This document shows, piece by piece, positions 9,190 through 18,286 of a DNA stretch of 64,000 nucleotides. Numbering within the stretch: the stretch's first letter is position 1; each line of letters starts with the position of its first letter. Location of the stretch: positions 58,855 through 122,854 of the forward strand of contig NZ_LWBP01000178.1 of the NCBI RefSeq assembly GCF_002078015.1. The letters run 5' to 3'. The notes beneath the pieces are model-generated. The model was given only the letters and a program-made list of their open reading frames with translations. It was not told the origin of the DNA and searched no databases. This DNA is from Niastella populi (lineage in GTDB: Bacteria > Bacteroidota > Bacteroidia > Chitinophagales > Chitinophagaceae). The translations under genes were made by a program, and so were the position numbers.

Positions 9190-10100
9190 CTGAATGCTGA
9201 ATGCGAATACAGAATACAGCTACAAGCTGCAAGCTTCAAGCTACAAGCGAATACAGAATACAGAATACAGCTACAAGCTGCAAGCTTCAAGCTACAAGCG
9301 AATACAGAATACAGCTACAAGCTGCAAGCTTCAAGCTACAAGCGAGTACAGAATACAGCTACAAGCTGCAAGCTTCAAGCTACAAGCGAGTACAGAATAC
9401 AGCTACAAGCTGCAAGCTTCAAGCTACAAGCGAGTACAGAATACAGCTACAAGCTGCAAGCTTCAAGCTACAAGCGAGTACAGAATACAGCTACAAGCTG
9501 CAAGCTTCAAGCTACAAGCGAGTACAGAATACAGCTACAAGCTGCAAGCTTCAAGCTACAAGCGAGTACAGAATACAGCTACAAGCTGCAAGCTTCAAGC
9601 TACAAGCGAGTACAGAATACAGCTACAAGCTGCAAGCTTCAAGCTACAAGCGAGTACAGAATACAGCTACAAGCTGCAAGCTTCAAGCTACAAGCGAGTA
9701 CAGAATACAGCTACAAGCTGCAAGCTTCAAGCTACAAGCGAGTACAGAATACAGCTGAATGCTGAATGCGAATACAGAATACAGCTTCGCGCTGCACGCT
9801 GCAAGCTGTACGAAATACAGAATACAGCTACAAGCTTCAAGCTGCAAGCGAGTACAGAATACAGCTACAAGCTGCAAGCTTCAAGCTACAAGCGAATACA
9901 GAATACAGCTGAATGCTGAATGCGAATACAGAATACAGCTTCGCGCTGCACGCTGCAAGCTGTACGAAATACAGAATACAGCTACAAGCTTCAAGCTGCA
10001 AGCGAGTACAGAATACAGCTACAAGCTGCAAGCTTCAAGCTACAAGCGAATACAGAATACAGCTGAAAGCCAAAAGCTGAAAGCGAATACAGAATACAGT
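9190..10100. repeat. Large 44-bp tandem array with 8-bp inner repeat (AAGCTNCA)
   Basis: From about 9344 to 9756 the sequence repeats every 44 bp (units begin at 9344, 9388, 9432 and so on to 9740). Each unit is a 19-bp separator, GCGAGTACAGAATACAGCT, plus 25 bp built of 8-bp words AAGCTACA, AAGCTGCA, AAGCTTCA, AAGCTACA, which differ only at one base. From about 9757 a longer block containing GAATGCTGAATGCG and TTCGCGCTGCACGCTGC is present twice, 154 bp apart (9757 and 9911), which equals 3.5 units. The first two units and the flanks use GCGAATACAG instead of GCGAGTACAG. The array happens to be open in several frames because 44 bp cycles the frame and its words lack stops, but the predicted peptides are pure repeat and I do not call a gene. 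Confidence 0.95.
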
Positions 10101-10173
10101 TTACGGTAAAAAACATCAGGCGAAAGTCGCAAGCACCGAAACCATGAACTAAGAACTATGAACTAAGAACTAT

Positions 10174-11433
10174 ATGACTATAATAGGTATCATTTTTTAT
10201 AGTATAATATTTATTTTTCTAATAAACCGGATGATCCGGAAAAAAGCCATGTTATCCGTAACCGAACTGGCATTGGCCTTTCTGTTCAAAGTAGCGTTGG
10301 GTTGTTTATACGGTTATATCTATGGGCGTTTTTATAACGGCGACGACACCTGGATGTACCAGGCCTATTCACAGGAAGAATTGAAACTATTGACTACCGA
10401 CCCGGTTCAATTCATAACCAACCTGGGCCCCGCCGGGTCCTTTGCCTGGGCAGGCGGCGGTTTTTGGGATGGCATAAGCGCCTGGATACACACCCTCGAA
10501 AACAACCTCATCATCAAGATCCTCACCATCGGCAATATTTTCGGTGGCAGTAATTATTATATAAATGTGGTATTCTTCAATTTCATACTGTTCTGGGGAC
10601 ACTACTGGTTGTTCAGCCTGTATGTGCAGGAATTCCCCGAAAAAAGAAAACCGCTGCTGCTGCTGTTCTTTTTCTTCCCGCCCCTCGTATTCTGGCTAAG
10701 CGGCATCCGCGGGGATGGACTGATACTTTTTTTCCTCGCCCTGCTGCTGCTGCATTTTCGCCGGTGGTTGTATTATAATAAAACAGGATCGCTTGTTTAC
10801 TGCGCCATCAGCGCCACAGGCATAATCATTTTCCGCAGTCAGGTATTGTTATTATTGATACCGGCGCTTATAGCCTGGTATATACCGGTAAAATTTAACC
10901 GAAAACCCACGCTCACCTTTCTGGCGGTATATGCTACGGGTGGTTTGTTGTTCTTCGCCACGGCCTGGGTGTCGCCCGGCCGGAACCTGCCGCAGGTGAT
11001 CGTGCACCGGCAACAGGCATTTATGCAATTGAAGGGAACCCGGTTCCCGCTCGACAGCCTGCAACCCACCCCTGGCAGTTTTGCCCGGGTATTGCCCCAG
11101 GCATCCAGCCATACATTCCTAAGACCTTATATATGGGAAGCGCAGGGGGCCCTGCAACTCATGACGGCGGCAGCCATCATGCTGTTCTGGCTGCTGGTTC
11201 TGCTGGCTATTATAAAAAAAGAAATGTATTGGAAAACCATTGTTTCCAAACCGCTGATCCTGTTTAGCCTGGGCTTTGGTATCATATTATATATACTCAT
11301 CGGATATACAGTTCCATTCCCCGGCGCCATTGTGCGGTACAAAGCCATTGCCGAACTTTTATTGCTTGCCGTTCCGGTAATTTGTACAAACTGGAGCTTC
11401 ACCAGGAAGATTAATAAAAAACTATATATTTAA
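10174..11433 (+). CDS. Polytopic membrane protein, possibly GT-C type
   Basis: A 419-aa protein with roughly ten hydrophobic segments. It starts MTIIGIIFYSIIFIFLINRM, an N-terminal TM helix. The motif YNGDDTWMYQAY lies in the first extracytoplasmic loop after TM2; acidic residues there are common in GT-C glycosyltransferases, which use lipid-linked donors, and in O-antigen polymerases. A 'GIRGDGLILFFLALLLLHF' segment follows TM5. No family can be named with confidence. It lies next to two glycosyltransferases, which fits a role in surface glycan assembly, but the repeat array separates it from them. It probably initiates at the ATG at 10174, right after the array. Confidence 0.7.
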   Translation: MTIIGIIFYSIIFIFLINRMIRKKAMLSVTELALAFLFKVALGCLYGYIYGRFYNGDDTWMYQAYSQEELKLLTTDPVQFITNLGPAGSFAWAGGGFWDGISAWIHTLENNLIIKILTIGNIFGGSNYYINVVFFNFILFWGHYWLFSLYVQEFPEKRKPLLLLFFFFPPLVFWLSGIRGDGLILFFLALLLLHFRRWLYYNKTGSLVYCAISATGIIIFRSQVLLLLIPALIAWYIPVKFNRKPTLTFLAVYATGGLLFFATAWVSPGRNLPQVIVHRQQAFMQLKGTRFPLDSLQPTPGSFARVLPQASSHTFLRPYIWEAQGALQLMTAAAIMLFWLLVLLAIIKKEMYWKTIVSKPLILFSLGFGIILYILIGYTVPFPGAIVRYKAIAELLLLAVPVICTNWSFTRKINKKLYI

Positions 11434-11584
11434 AAAAATCGCATTTTTCGCCCTATTTTCAAACTGTTTGCCGCTACCGGGGCCGCTTTTTCTGTATTTT
11501 ATCAAAAAAACCGCCACATAAATTCAAAATTTTTTTTTGATACTGTAATTGTCGTTTATTTGCACAAAAGCAAAAATTTTAGTG

Positions 11585-13777
11585 ATGGAATCATTACGTT
11601 TTAAAGCAATCAACGACCTGACCAACCAGAATGGCCAGGACGTAGAGGGTTCAACCAAAATTACCGGCATCTTCGGTGAAAATGTATTTACATTAAAGAC
11701 CGCTCGTGAGTTTTTGAGTGATGAGGCTTATAAAAGTCTTAATGCCTCTATCAAGGGTGGTAAGAAAATTGACCGCGCAATGGCGAATCAGATCGCTGCC
11801 GGACTTCGTCAGTGGGCTGAAACAAAAGGTGTTACTCACTATACACACTGGTTCCAACCATTAACAGGTACAACTGCAGAAAAACACGATTCTTTCTTCA
11901 CACTGAAAGGTGATGGCACTGCTCTTGAAACTTTCGACGGCGATGCACTGATCCAGCAGGAGCCAGATGCTTCTTCTTTCCCAAGCGGTGGTATCCGTGC
12001 AACTTTCGAAGCACGCGGTTACACAGCATGGGATCCTTCTTCTCCAGCTTTCATTATGGAGATCGGTCAGGGTAAAACACTTTGTATTCCTACCATCTTC
12101 GTTTCCTATACCGGTGAAACACTCGACTATAAAGCACCTTTATTAAAATCACTGGAAGCTTTGAACAAAGCTGCCGTTGAAGTGTGCCACTATTTCGACA
12201 AGAACGTAACCAAAGTAAACGCTACATTAGGCTGGGAACAGGAATACTTCGTAATTGACGAAGCGTTCTTCAATGCCCGTCCCGACCTGGTACTGGGCGG
12301 ACGTACCGTATTCGGTCACTCACCTGCCAAAGGCCAACAGTTGGAAGACCACTACTTTGGCGCTATTCCTGACAGGATCTACGCTTTCATGCGCGATTTC
12401 GAGCAGGAGTCTTACAAACTGGGTATTCCTTTAAGAACCCGTCACAACGAGGTAGCGCCTGCACAGTTCGAGTGCGCTCCTATCTTCGAAGAAGTTAGCG
12501 TTGCAGTTGACCACAACACCCTGTTGATGGATGTTATGGACCGCGTTGCCCGCCGTCATAAATTAAGAGCGTTGTTGCATGAAAAACCATTCGCCGGCAT
12601 CAACGGAAGTGGTAAACACAACAACTGGTCAATGGCTACCGATACCGGCATCAACCTGCTGGCGCCCGGCAAAACACCAAAGACCAACCTGATGTTCCTT
12701 ACGTTCTTCGTAAATACCATCAAGGCAGTATTTGATTATTCCGACATCCTGCGTGCGTCTATCGCCTCTGCAGGAAACGATCACCGCCTGGGTGCAAACG
12801 AAGCTCCTCCTGCTATCATCTCTGTTTTCATTGGTCAATACCTGTACAAAGTGCTGAACGATGTTAAAGAAAGAGTAGGCGGTAAGTTCGACGAGCAGGA
12901 CGAAGCTATCCTGAAGTTAGACCTGCACAGAAGCATTCCTGAGCTGTTGCTCGATAACACCGACCGTAACCGTACTTCACCGTTCGCGTTCACCGGTAAC
13001 AAATTCGAGTTCCGCGCTGTAGGTTCTACTGCCAATTGCGCCAACCCCATGACCACCCTGAACACGATCATGGCCGAAACGCTGAAGAAGTTCAAAAAAG
13101 ACGTAGATACGCTGATCGAAAAAGGCGAGAAAAAAGAGATCGCCATCATGCACGTTATCCGCGAGTACATCGTAGCCAGCGAAAAAGTATTGTTCGAAGG
13201 CGACGGTTACAGCGACGAATGGCACCAGGAAGCTGAAAAACGCGGTTTACCTAACGTACGCACTACGCCAAAAGCGCTGGATGCGATGGTTAACGACAAA
13301 GCTAAACAGCTGTTCGAAAGCAACCACGTATTAACGCATGTTGAGCTGGAAGCCCGTCATGAGATCGAGCTGGAAAAATATATCAAGAAAGTACAAATTG
13401 AAGCCCGTGTAATGGGTGAGCTGGCAACCAGCCACATTTTACCGGCTGCCATCAAATATCAGAACGAGCTCATCGCAAACATCAAAGGTTTGAAAGAAGT
13501 AGGTTTACCAGAAACGGCTTCTGCTAACCAAAAGCAGATCCTGACCAAAGTTTCTGAGCATGTGAACAAAATGAGCGAACTGGTTGAAAAGATGATCCAG
13601 GCCCGTAAAAAGGCTAACGCCATCGGTGATACCCGCGAGAAAGCGATCGCTTATTGCGATACGATCAAAGAAGCGTATTTTGATCAGATCCGTTACCATG
13701 CCGACAAGCTCGAATTGCTGGTAGGCGATGAGTACTGGCTGCTGCCAAAATACCGTGAGATGCTGTTCTTACGCTAA
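11585..13777 (+). CDS. glnN: Glutamine synthetase type III
   Basis: Makes glutamine from glutamate, ammonia and ATP; cytoplasmic dodecamer, the main ammonium-assimilating GS of many Bacteroidetes. From the ATG at 11585 the protein is 730 aa, the usual GSIII length, starting MESLRFKAINDLTNQ. A TTG 36 nt upstream is in frame but less likely. GSIII features include LGWEQEYFVID, RHNEVAPAQFECAP, and NGSGKHNNWS for the glutamate/ATP site. The C-terminal extension (about 600-730) is typical of type III. The leader contains TTTATTTG, one mismatch from the -7 consensus. A terminator follows 73 bp after the stop. No PII or glnR gene is adjacent. Confidence 0.96.
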   Translation: MESLRFKAINDLTNQNGQDVEGSTKITGIFGENVFTLKTAREFLSDEAYKSLNASIKGGKKIDRAMANQIAAGLRQWAETKGVTHYTHWFQPLTGTTAEKHDSFFTLKGDGTALETFDGDALIQQEPDASSFPSGGIRATFEARGYTAWDPSSPAFIMEIGQGKTLCIPTIFVSYTGETLDYKAPLLKSLEALNKAAVEVCHYFDKNVTKVNATLGWEQEYFVIDEAFFNARPDLVLGGRTVFGHSPAKGQQLEDHYFGAIPDRIYAFMRDFEQESYKLGIPLRTRHNEVAPAQFECAPIFEEVSVAVDHNTLLMDVMDRVARRHKLRALLHEKPFAGINGSGKHNNWSMATDTGINLLAPGKTPKTNLMFLTFFVNTIKAVFDYSDILRASIASAGNDHRLGANEAPPAIISVFIGQYLYKVLNDVKERVGGKFDEQDEAILKLDLHRSIPELLLDNTDRNRTSPFAFTGNKFEFRAVGSTANCANPMTTLNTIMAETLKKFKKDVDTLIEKGEKKEIAIMHVIREYIVASEKVLFEGDGYSDEWHQEAEKRGLPNVRTTPKALDAMVNDKAKQLFESNHVLTHVELEARHEIELEKYIKKVQIEARVMGELATSHILPAAIKYQNELIANIKGLKEVGLPETASANQKQILTKVSEHVNKMSELVEKMIQARKKANAIGDTREKAIAYCDTIKEAYFDQIRYHADKLELLVGDEYWLLPKYREMLFLR

Positions 13778-13849
13778 TACCACCTGCCTTCGCCAGCCGG
13801 CGGAGAAACAGGGAAATATACTCAAGAAGGTATACTGACATGACAAGCA

Positions 13850-13886
13850 AGAGCCCCGTTCTGAACAAGGATGGGGTTCTTCTTTT
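13850..13886 (+). terminator. Terminator of glnN
   Basis: AGAGCCCC (13850-13857) pairs with GGGGTTCT (13873-13880), with one G-T wobble and a 15-nt loop, followed by TCTTTT. It stands 73 bp after the glnN stop. Confidence 0.7.
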
Positions 13887-14160
13887 GGGTGAATGGTCAA
13901 TGGTCAATGGCCTCGCGATAGTTCAGCAGGATGTACCACCTTGCGCTACCCGAATTTCGAGCCGTTTGCAGTCACCTGCCCGCTCAACTCATTAAGCAAC
14001 CCCACCAGGTCAGCTTTTCTATCGTTCTTAGCCGGCAAAAGGATCCTGTCTTTCCTGTTCGATGAAAATTGCTAAAGCAGGTAAAACACACGTGTTATTG
14101 AACGTTAGTGAATAAAGGCGTGGATGGAGTAAACCAATTTTACAGCCCGCTTTATCCAGA

Positions 14161-14475
14161 TTATTCAATCGAATTACCGTACATGCCTGCCCGATCGACA
14201 TACTCACGCATACATTTATCGAATTCAACACCCGGTTTAACGAAACCTGCAAACCATTTGTCGAATTCAACATTGTTCCTGCCAATTTCTACAACACTTT
14301 TGCACTGTTCTATAAGCAGTTCATTGAATTATATAAATCATTTACCGGGTACAACAGGCAGTTGAGCGAATGTTATTGAACACCTGTCAATTACAATAAG
14401 CAGTGTACTGAATTGTACAATACATTTGCAGAATTGTACCGGCAGTAGAACAAATGATATCTAAAACCTGCTGAG
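14161..14475. repeat. Degenerate 21-bp periodic tract
   Basis: The 897-bp gap between glnN and the NUDIX gene (13778-14674) has no convincing gene. From 14161 to about 14475 it shows 21-bp periodicity. In register from 14161, successive units share TT[C/A/G]TA[C/T]AA near the start, CA or CN near the middle, and end in GAA or AAT; examples are the 21-mers starting at 14224, 14287, 14308, 14350, 14392 and 14413. In one plus frame the best units read like seven-residue repeats of the type (F/L)YNxFxE, but that frame has stops at several units and no start. It may be a decayed heptad-repeat gene or a DNA array spaced by two helical turns. Upstream at 13892-13912 a GTCAATG word repeat is present. 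Confidence 0.55.
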
Positions 14476-14674
14476 TGAGCCGGTAAATTCAGCGTATCTA
14501 CAGGGCAGGAATCGATAGTTGTGTTAAGAAATTAAGCATACCAATAGTCAACCTGTCGAATAGATAGTCAAAAACGGCAAACAGGCCACACAAATTGACA
14601 AATGAACCGGTGAAAACGCACCACGCATTGTCAATACGTGAAAAAGTAATAGAAAAGGGAGCTAACTTAATGGT

Positions 14675-15151
14675 ATGAAAAAGCAAAGCGCCGGAATAAT
14701 ACCATACAGGTTCGTTAAAAAGGAGCTTTTCTTTTTCATAGCGCATCCGGGCGGACCGTTTTACCGGAAGAAGGACAATGGGTTCTGGAGCATCGTGAAA
14801 GGCGAGATAGAAGAAGGTGAAGAGCCGTTAAAGGCAGCCATTCGCGAGTTTGAGGAAGAAACAGGAATTGAGATAAAGGGCAAATTTCAGGCCCTGACGC
14901 CCGTAAAACAGAAAAGTGGCAAGCTGGTACATGCCTGGGCAATAGAACAGGAGATCAGCATGGAGAAAGTGAAAAGCAATACATTTCAGATGGAATGGCC
15001 ACCGAAGTCGGGAATTATGGCCGAATTTCCTGAACTGGATAAATTTGAATGGTTCAATGCAAAAACGACCATTCAAAAACTGATACCAGCGCAAACCCAA
15101 ATGATATACGAACTGCTCGAGCTATTGCAGGTAAGTATATCAGAACCATAA
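14675..15151 (+). CDS. NUDIX hydrolase (COG4119-like)
   Basis: Hydrolyses nucleoside diphosphates linked to another moiety; the exact substrate is unknown. The 158-aa protein has a complete Nudix box from G43 to I65 (GEIEEGEE...REFEEETGI), with R57, E58, E61 and E62 in place. The N-terminus MKKQSAGIIPYRF and the FWSIVKGEIEEGE segment resemble the predicted NTP pyrophosphohydrolase group COG4119. The next gene starts 19 bp downstream on the same strand, so the two probably form an operon. Confidence 0.88.
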   Translation: MKKQSAGIIPYRFVKKELFFFIAHPGGPFYRKKDNGFWSIVKGEIEEGEEPLKAAIREFEEETGIEIKGKFQALTPVKQKSGKLVHAWAIEQEISMEKVKSNTFQMEWPPKSGIMAEFPELDKFEWFNAKTTIQKLIPAQTQMIYELLELLQVSISEP

Positions 15152-15170
15152 ACAGTAGAAATCCGTATCT

Positions 15171-15704
15171 ATGCAAAAAACCGTACTCGTTATGGCCATG
15201 TTCATTGTTGGCCATGTAGCAACATTAGCACAATCAGTTACCAGAAACGACCACCGCGACCTGGTTGAAAGAGCCCAGGGACTGAACACCACCATTTTCC
15301 TGGCTTCTTTGGAAAAAGGCGACATCGACGAAGCGATCGATCACATAGCCCCCACCTTCCTGAGAAAAAAAGTAAAGTACCGCGATTCGCTGGCCGCGTA
15401 TCACAAAGAGCTTTCACAAGTGGCCGGCAAAACCAAACTGTCGATCGTAGTGGTAACCCCCGACAAAAACTACAACACCTACCGGTGCATTTACCACAAC
15501 AGGAAAGGAGATCATTTTTACCTCGATCTTTATTACAACAAAGGAGAAACAGATTCTAAAATAGCGCGTATACGTAAGTTACCGTTAAAGGAAAACACCA
15601 GCACTGCCAAAGCAACCGTCAAAAAACAAACGAAAAAACCGGCATCGGCAAAATCTACTAAAACAACTACCACTAAGAGTAAGCGTAAGGGTGTAAAGGC
15701 ATAA
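15171..15704 (+). CDS. Secreted basic protein of unknown function
   Basis: A 177-aa protein with a signal peptide (MQKTVLVMAMFIVGHVATLAQ, cut after about residue 21), so probably periplasmic or exported. The middle part (25-140) is a mixed alpha/beta domain that could be a DUF3887-like fold, with FLASLEKGDIDEAI and VVTPDKNYNTYRCIY; I cannot name it firmly. The last 35 residues are a Lys/Thr/Ser-rich low-complexity tail (AKATVKKQTKKPASAKSTK). It follows the NUDIX gene by 19 bp and is closed by a strong terminator. Confidence 0.75.
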   Translation: MQKTVLVMAMFIVGHVATLAQSVTRNDHRDLVERAQGLNTTIFLASLEKGDIDEAIDHIAPTFLRKKVKYRDSLAAYHKELSQVAGKTKLSIVVVTPDKNYNTYRCIYHNRKGDHFYLDLYYNKGETDSKIARIRKLPLKENTSTAKATVKKQTKKPASAKSTKTTTTKSKRKGVKA

Positions 15705-15760
15705 ATTGATGAACCGGTAGTAAGTAAAATTCCTTGTAAAGATTGCATCTGTCAGAAGAT

Positions 15761-15811
15761 CGGCGTATAACAGTGAATTGAAATAATTTACTGCTGTATG
15801 CCGTTTTTTTT
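15761..15811 (+). terminator. Strong Rho-independent terminator
   Basis: CGGCGTATAACAGT (15761-15774) pairs with ACTGCTGTATGCCG (15790-15803), 14 positions with two wobbles and one mismatch, followed directly by eight Ts. It ends the NUDIX/secreted protein unit. The rest of the 309-bp gap up to 16013 is C-rich on the plus strand and shows nothing else. Confidence 0.85.
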
Positions 15812-16013
15812 CCCTTCGACGCAACTACGGTATCCGCCTTTTACCAACTATACAGTATACTTGACCACCGTCAACAAATTCCCCACCCTCCCCTACACAA
15901 CCTCCTGTTTCTCACGCCCATCCACCTCCCTTCATCCGAACTTGTCTTTCGTCAATTTCCTATAACCCAAATATTCTCTAACATTACCCCTTAATTCAAA
16001 ACTCACCTACTTT

Positions 16014-16205
16014 ATGAAACGTATGCTTGCTGTATCCGCCCTGGTGGCCGTTGCCGCCTTCGCTACCGCTTACACCGGTTATGCCTACAATCTTAAAAAA
16101 CATCATGCTACCTGCAAAGGCTCAAAGTACTGTACAGCCTGTAAAAACTGCAGCAGTTGCGGCCATTGCGCTAAAAATGGCGGCTCCTGCGGCGTTTGCC
16201 GGTAA
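16014..16205 (+). CDS. Small Cys-rich exported peptide (63 aa)
   Basis: MKRMLAVSALVAVAAFATAYT is a signal peptide or N-terminal anchor; cleavage after TGYA would leave about 39 residues. The mature part holds eight cysteines spaced C-x5-C-x2-C-x2-C-x2-C-x2-C-x6-C-x2-C, with His and Lys between them. Such spacing suggests metal binding (Zn, Cu or an Fe-S-like site) or a disulfide-rich fold outside the cytoplasm. No family is recognised. A perfect 12-bp terminator follows 20 bp after the stop. The frame is short but the signal peptide, Cys pattern and terminator make it convincing. Confidence 0.75.
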   Translation: MKRMLAVSALVAVAAFATAYTGYAYNLKKHHATCKGSKYCTACKNCSSCGHCAKNGGSCGVCR

Positions 16206-16225
16206 TCATTGATCTTAAAAAACAC

Positions 16226-16263
16226 AAAGCCCCGTTACAGTTTTACTATAACGGGGCTTTTTC
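16226..16263. terminator. Bidirectional terminator between convergent genes
   Basis: AAAGCCCCGTTA (16226-16237) and TAACGGGGCTTT (16249-16260) are perfect complements with an 11-nt loop. T-runs follow on both strands (TTTTT to the right, TGTGTTTTTT on the minus strand). It serves the Cys-rich peptide gene and the T9SS-protein gene that converges on it. Confidence 0.9.
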
Positions 16264-16287
16264 ATTCGCACCTATCTGATACTTCTC

Positions 16288-17760
16288 CTATAAAACCACA
16301 ATCTTTTGTGTCAGCCTTTCGCTGGTTGCCTTATTATTCACGATCAGCATATACACACCTGTGTGCAGTCCGCTGATGGGCATGCTGTCTTCATGATAGT
16401 TGTTCCATTGCTTCAGGATCTTTCCATTCAGATCGATGATCATGATATCCCGTGCCGCACTGCTGCCAAACAACACATTCATATTACCGGTAGTTCCGGG
16501 GTTAGGATATACCGTTAGCTTCGAAATTTCTTCCAGTCCGCGAATACCTCTTACCGGTGTCACTTTGCGCGTTCCATCCTTATCTATCTGCACCAGTCTG
16601 TACCAGCTATTGGCTTTTGCCATATTCCCCTCGGTGAACGTATAATGTAATGGCACATCACTGTTACCATTCAGTGCCCTGGTTGCTACAAAACCAACTT
16701 TTTCATAAACGCCATTACCGGTACTGCGTTGGATCTCAAAGCCGGTATTCTGCATTTCCATGTTGGTTGTCCAGGTAAGCGTTACATTGGTGCCTTTACG
16801 GTTGCCATTGAAGTTCACCAGCGTCACCGGCAGCGGCCCGGCAGGCGGCCAGTTGATGGTTACGGTGGCATCATCGAACATATTATCGGCCGTAGTGGCA
16901 ATGTTGTTATCCGGACCGTTATCCATTAACCGGTAGGTAAATGTCAAACTCGTTACAGTGGTTGAATTACGGGTAACGGTAAAGGTACCATTGCTGTTAA
17001 TGGTAACCGTTCCATTAACCGGTGGCGTCAATAACGACCATTGCAGATCGGCATACGCATCGTTCTGATCATTATCCGTTCCTGTTGCATCTACAATATA
17101 TCCTGCGGGATAAGTCAGGTTAGAACCATACAGCGCGCCGTCAAAGGTGGTTTCGAGGCCATTGCCGCGGTTAAACACATCGTTCAGGGCTACAGGGGGG
17201 CAGTTGGTATCGAAGCAGGTAAGCGTTACACCGCTTATTGATACATTGTCTATTACATACTTGACGCCCGGTTGTTTACAATCTGCATGAAAAGAGATAA
17301 ATACCTTGAAATTACTTGCCGTTACAACCGCCGGGAAAGTAAATGTAAAACAGCTGGTGCCGCCATTGGTTGGCAATAAATAGTTATCCTGCCGCGCATA
17401 AATATTTGCCGGGTCTACAGCCTGACTCGAAGAGGTAACCGCAGCGTTTACAAACAAGATATCCGCATATGTGTTACATGGAAAAGGCTGTTTATTGTTC
17501 AGGTTGGCATCGTACGCCCAGATATCGAAACAAACTTTTACCGTGTTCGAGGTTTTATTCACGGCCGGGGTACCAATGTTAGCGGGGTTGTTACCACCAA
17601 CACCAGGGGTATTAACAACCGCGTTGCCATTTACAGCATTGAAACTGGCGCCTTGTGATAAGATCCAACCGGAAGGCGCCGGATCAAAATCCTCTTCCAG
17701 TTGGGCTTGCGTAATTGTCGTAATTGTCGCAAACAAAATAAATAGTAAACACCGCTTCAT
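16288..17760 (-). CDS. Secreted protein with T9SS C-terminal sorting domain
   Basis: A 490-aa protein: signal peptide MKRCLLFILFATITTITQAQ, then LEEDFDPAPSGWILSQGA, a jelly-roll-like N-terminal domain with paired Cys residues, then a cadherin-like/Ig-like domain (about 190-310, with TDNDQNDAYADLQWSL and NGTVTINSNGTFTV). Next comes VTLVNFNGNRKGTNVTLTWTT, a Bacteroidetes linker domain, and a type A sorting domain from about 410 (LTVYPNPG...) to the end (RLTQKIVVL). It is expected to cross the outer membrane by type IX secretion and be surface-anchored. It has the same length and architecture as the neighbour at 18287-19759, so the pair arose by tandem duplication. No catalytic motif is visible. 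Confidence 0.85.
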   Translation of the reverse strand: MKRCLLFILFATITTITQAQLEEDFDPAPSGWILSQGASFNAVNGNAVVNTPGVGGNNPANIGTPAVNKTSNTVKVCFDIWAYDANLNNKQPFPCNTYADILFVNAAVTSSSQAVDPANIYARQDNYLLPTNGGTSCFTFTFPAVVTASNFKVFISFHADCKQPGVKYVIDNVSISGVTLTCFDTNCPPVALNDVFNRGNGLETTFDGALYGSNLTYPAGYIVDATGTDNDQNDAYADLQWSLLTPPVNGTVTINSNGTFTVTRNSTTVTSLTFTYRLMDNGPDNNIATTADNMFDDATVTINWPPAGPLPVTLVNFNGNRKGTNVTLTWTTNMEMQNTGFEIQRSTGNGVYEKVGFVATRALNGNSDVPLHYTFTEGNMAKANSWYRLVQIDKDGTRKVTPVRGIRGLEEISKLTVYPNPGTTGNMNVLFGSSAARDIMIIDLNGKILKQWNNYHEDSMPISGLHTGVYMLIVNNKATSERLTQKIVVL

Positions 17761-18230
17761 AAATTAAACTTTTTGTGGTTAGGAAATTATAGGGGTGGTT
17801 CACAGCGGTATATTGGCTTTACTTTTTTCAACGGGTATGTGCAATACTATCCTGTTCCCCGGTTTACCGGAGTTATATGATGACGTTATTGATTACTGAA
17901 AAACTGGTAGCTGTTATACCTTAATTAGCCGGAGGAGAAATGCATGGCATAGCATAGCGCATAGCGAGGCAATCTAATGCATACTTTCTTTTTACGGTTA
18001 TAGAGGTTCTGAACAGCAGTTCAGAGAATACTGGTTTCAGGAATTTTCAAGGAAAGAGAATCATTATCTGCCGAAGGCTTTAAAGGGGACGTAGATGGAT
18101 CAGGGGTATTGGAAATAGATTAATCAAAAATAGTATGCGAGTTTCATATTTGCAATAGGAAAATATATAATTGACTTTAAACAAGTCTACATTAAACATA
18201 ACACAAATATTTTTAACCCTTTATATAAAA
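17761..18230. other. Gene-free gap between the twin T9SS genes
   Basis: About 470 bp without a plausible gene. It contains a short CATAGCATAGCGCATAGCG word repeat at about 17945-17965 and an AT-rich stretch before the terminator at 18231. No promoter matching TAnnTTTG was found for the downstream T9SS gene. Confidence 0.5.
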
Positions 18231-18263
18231 AAAACTTTTCCCGCCGCTGGCAGGAAAAGTTTT
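18231..18263 (-). terminator. Terminator of the second T9SS gene
   Basis: On the minus strand AAAACTTTTCC pairs perfectly with GGAAAAGTTTT (11 bp, 11-nt loop) and is followed by TTTTATA. It lies 23 bp past the stop of the gene at 18287-19759. Confidence 0.85.
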
Positions 18264-18286
18264 TTCCAAATGACTTTTTCAAATAA

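Noticed and set aside
9344..9760. CRISPR array
   Set aside because: Units have a constant part and a word part, but the word parts are the same from unit to unit and no cas gene is in the window.
9194..9919. Long open frames (241 and 185 codons) within the tandem array
   Set aside because: The 44-bp unit shifts the frame each copy and contains no stop, so open frames arise automatically on both strands. The predicted peptides are pure repeat, with no start context.
14108..14365. 85-codon frames on both strands in the 21-bp tract
   Set aside because: The composition is low-complexity, neither resembles a protein family, and the 21-bp register explains why frames stay open.
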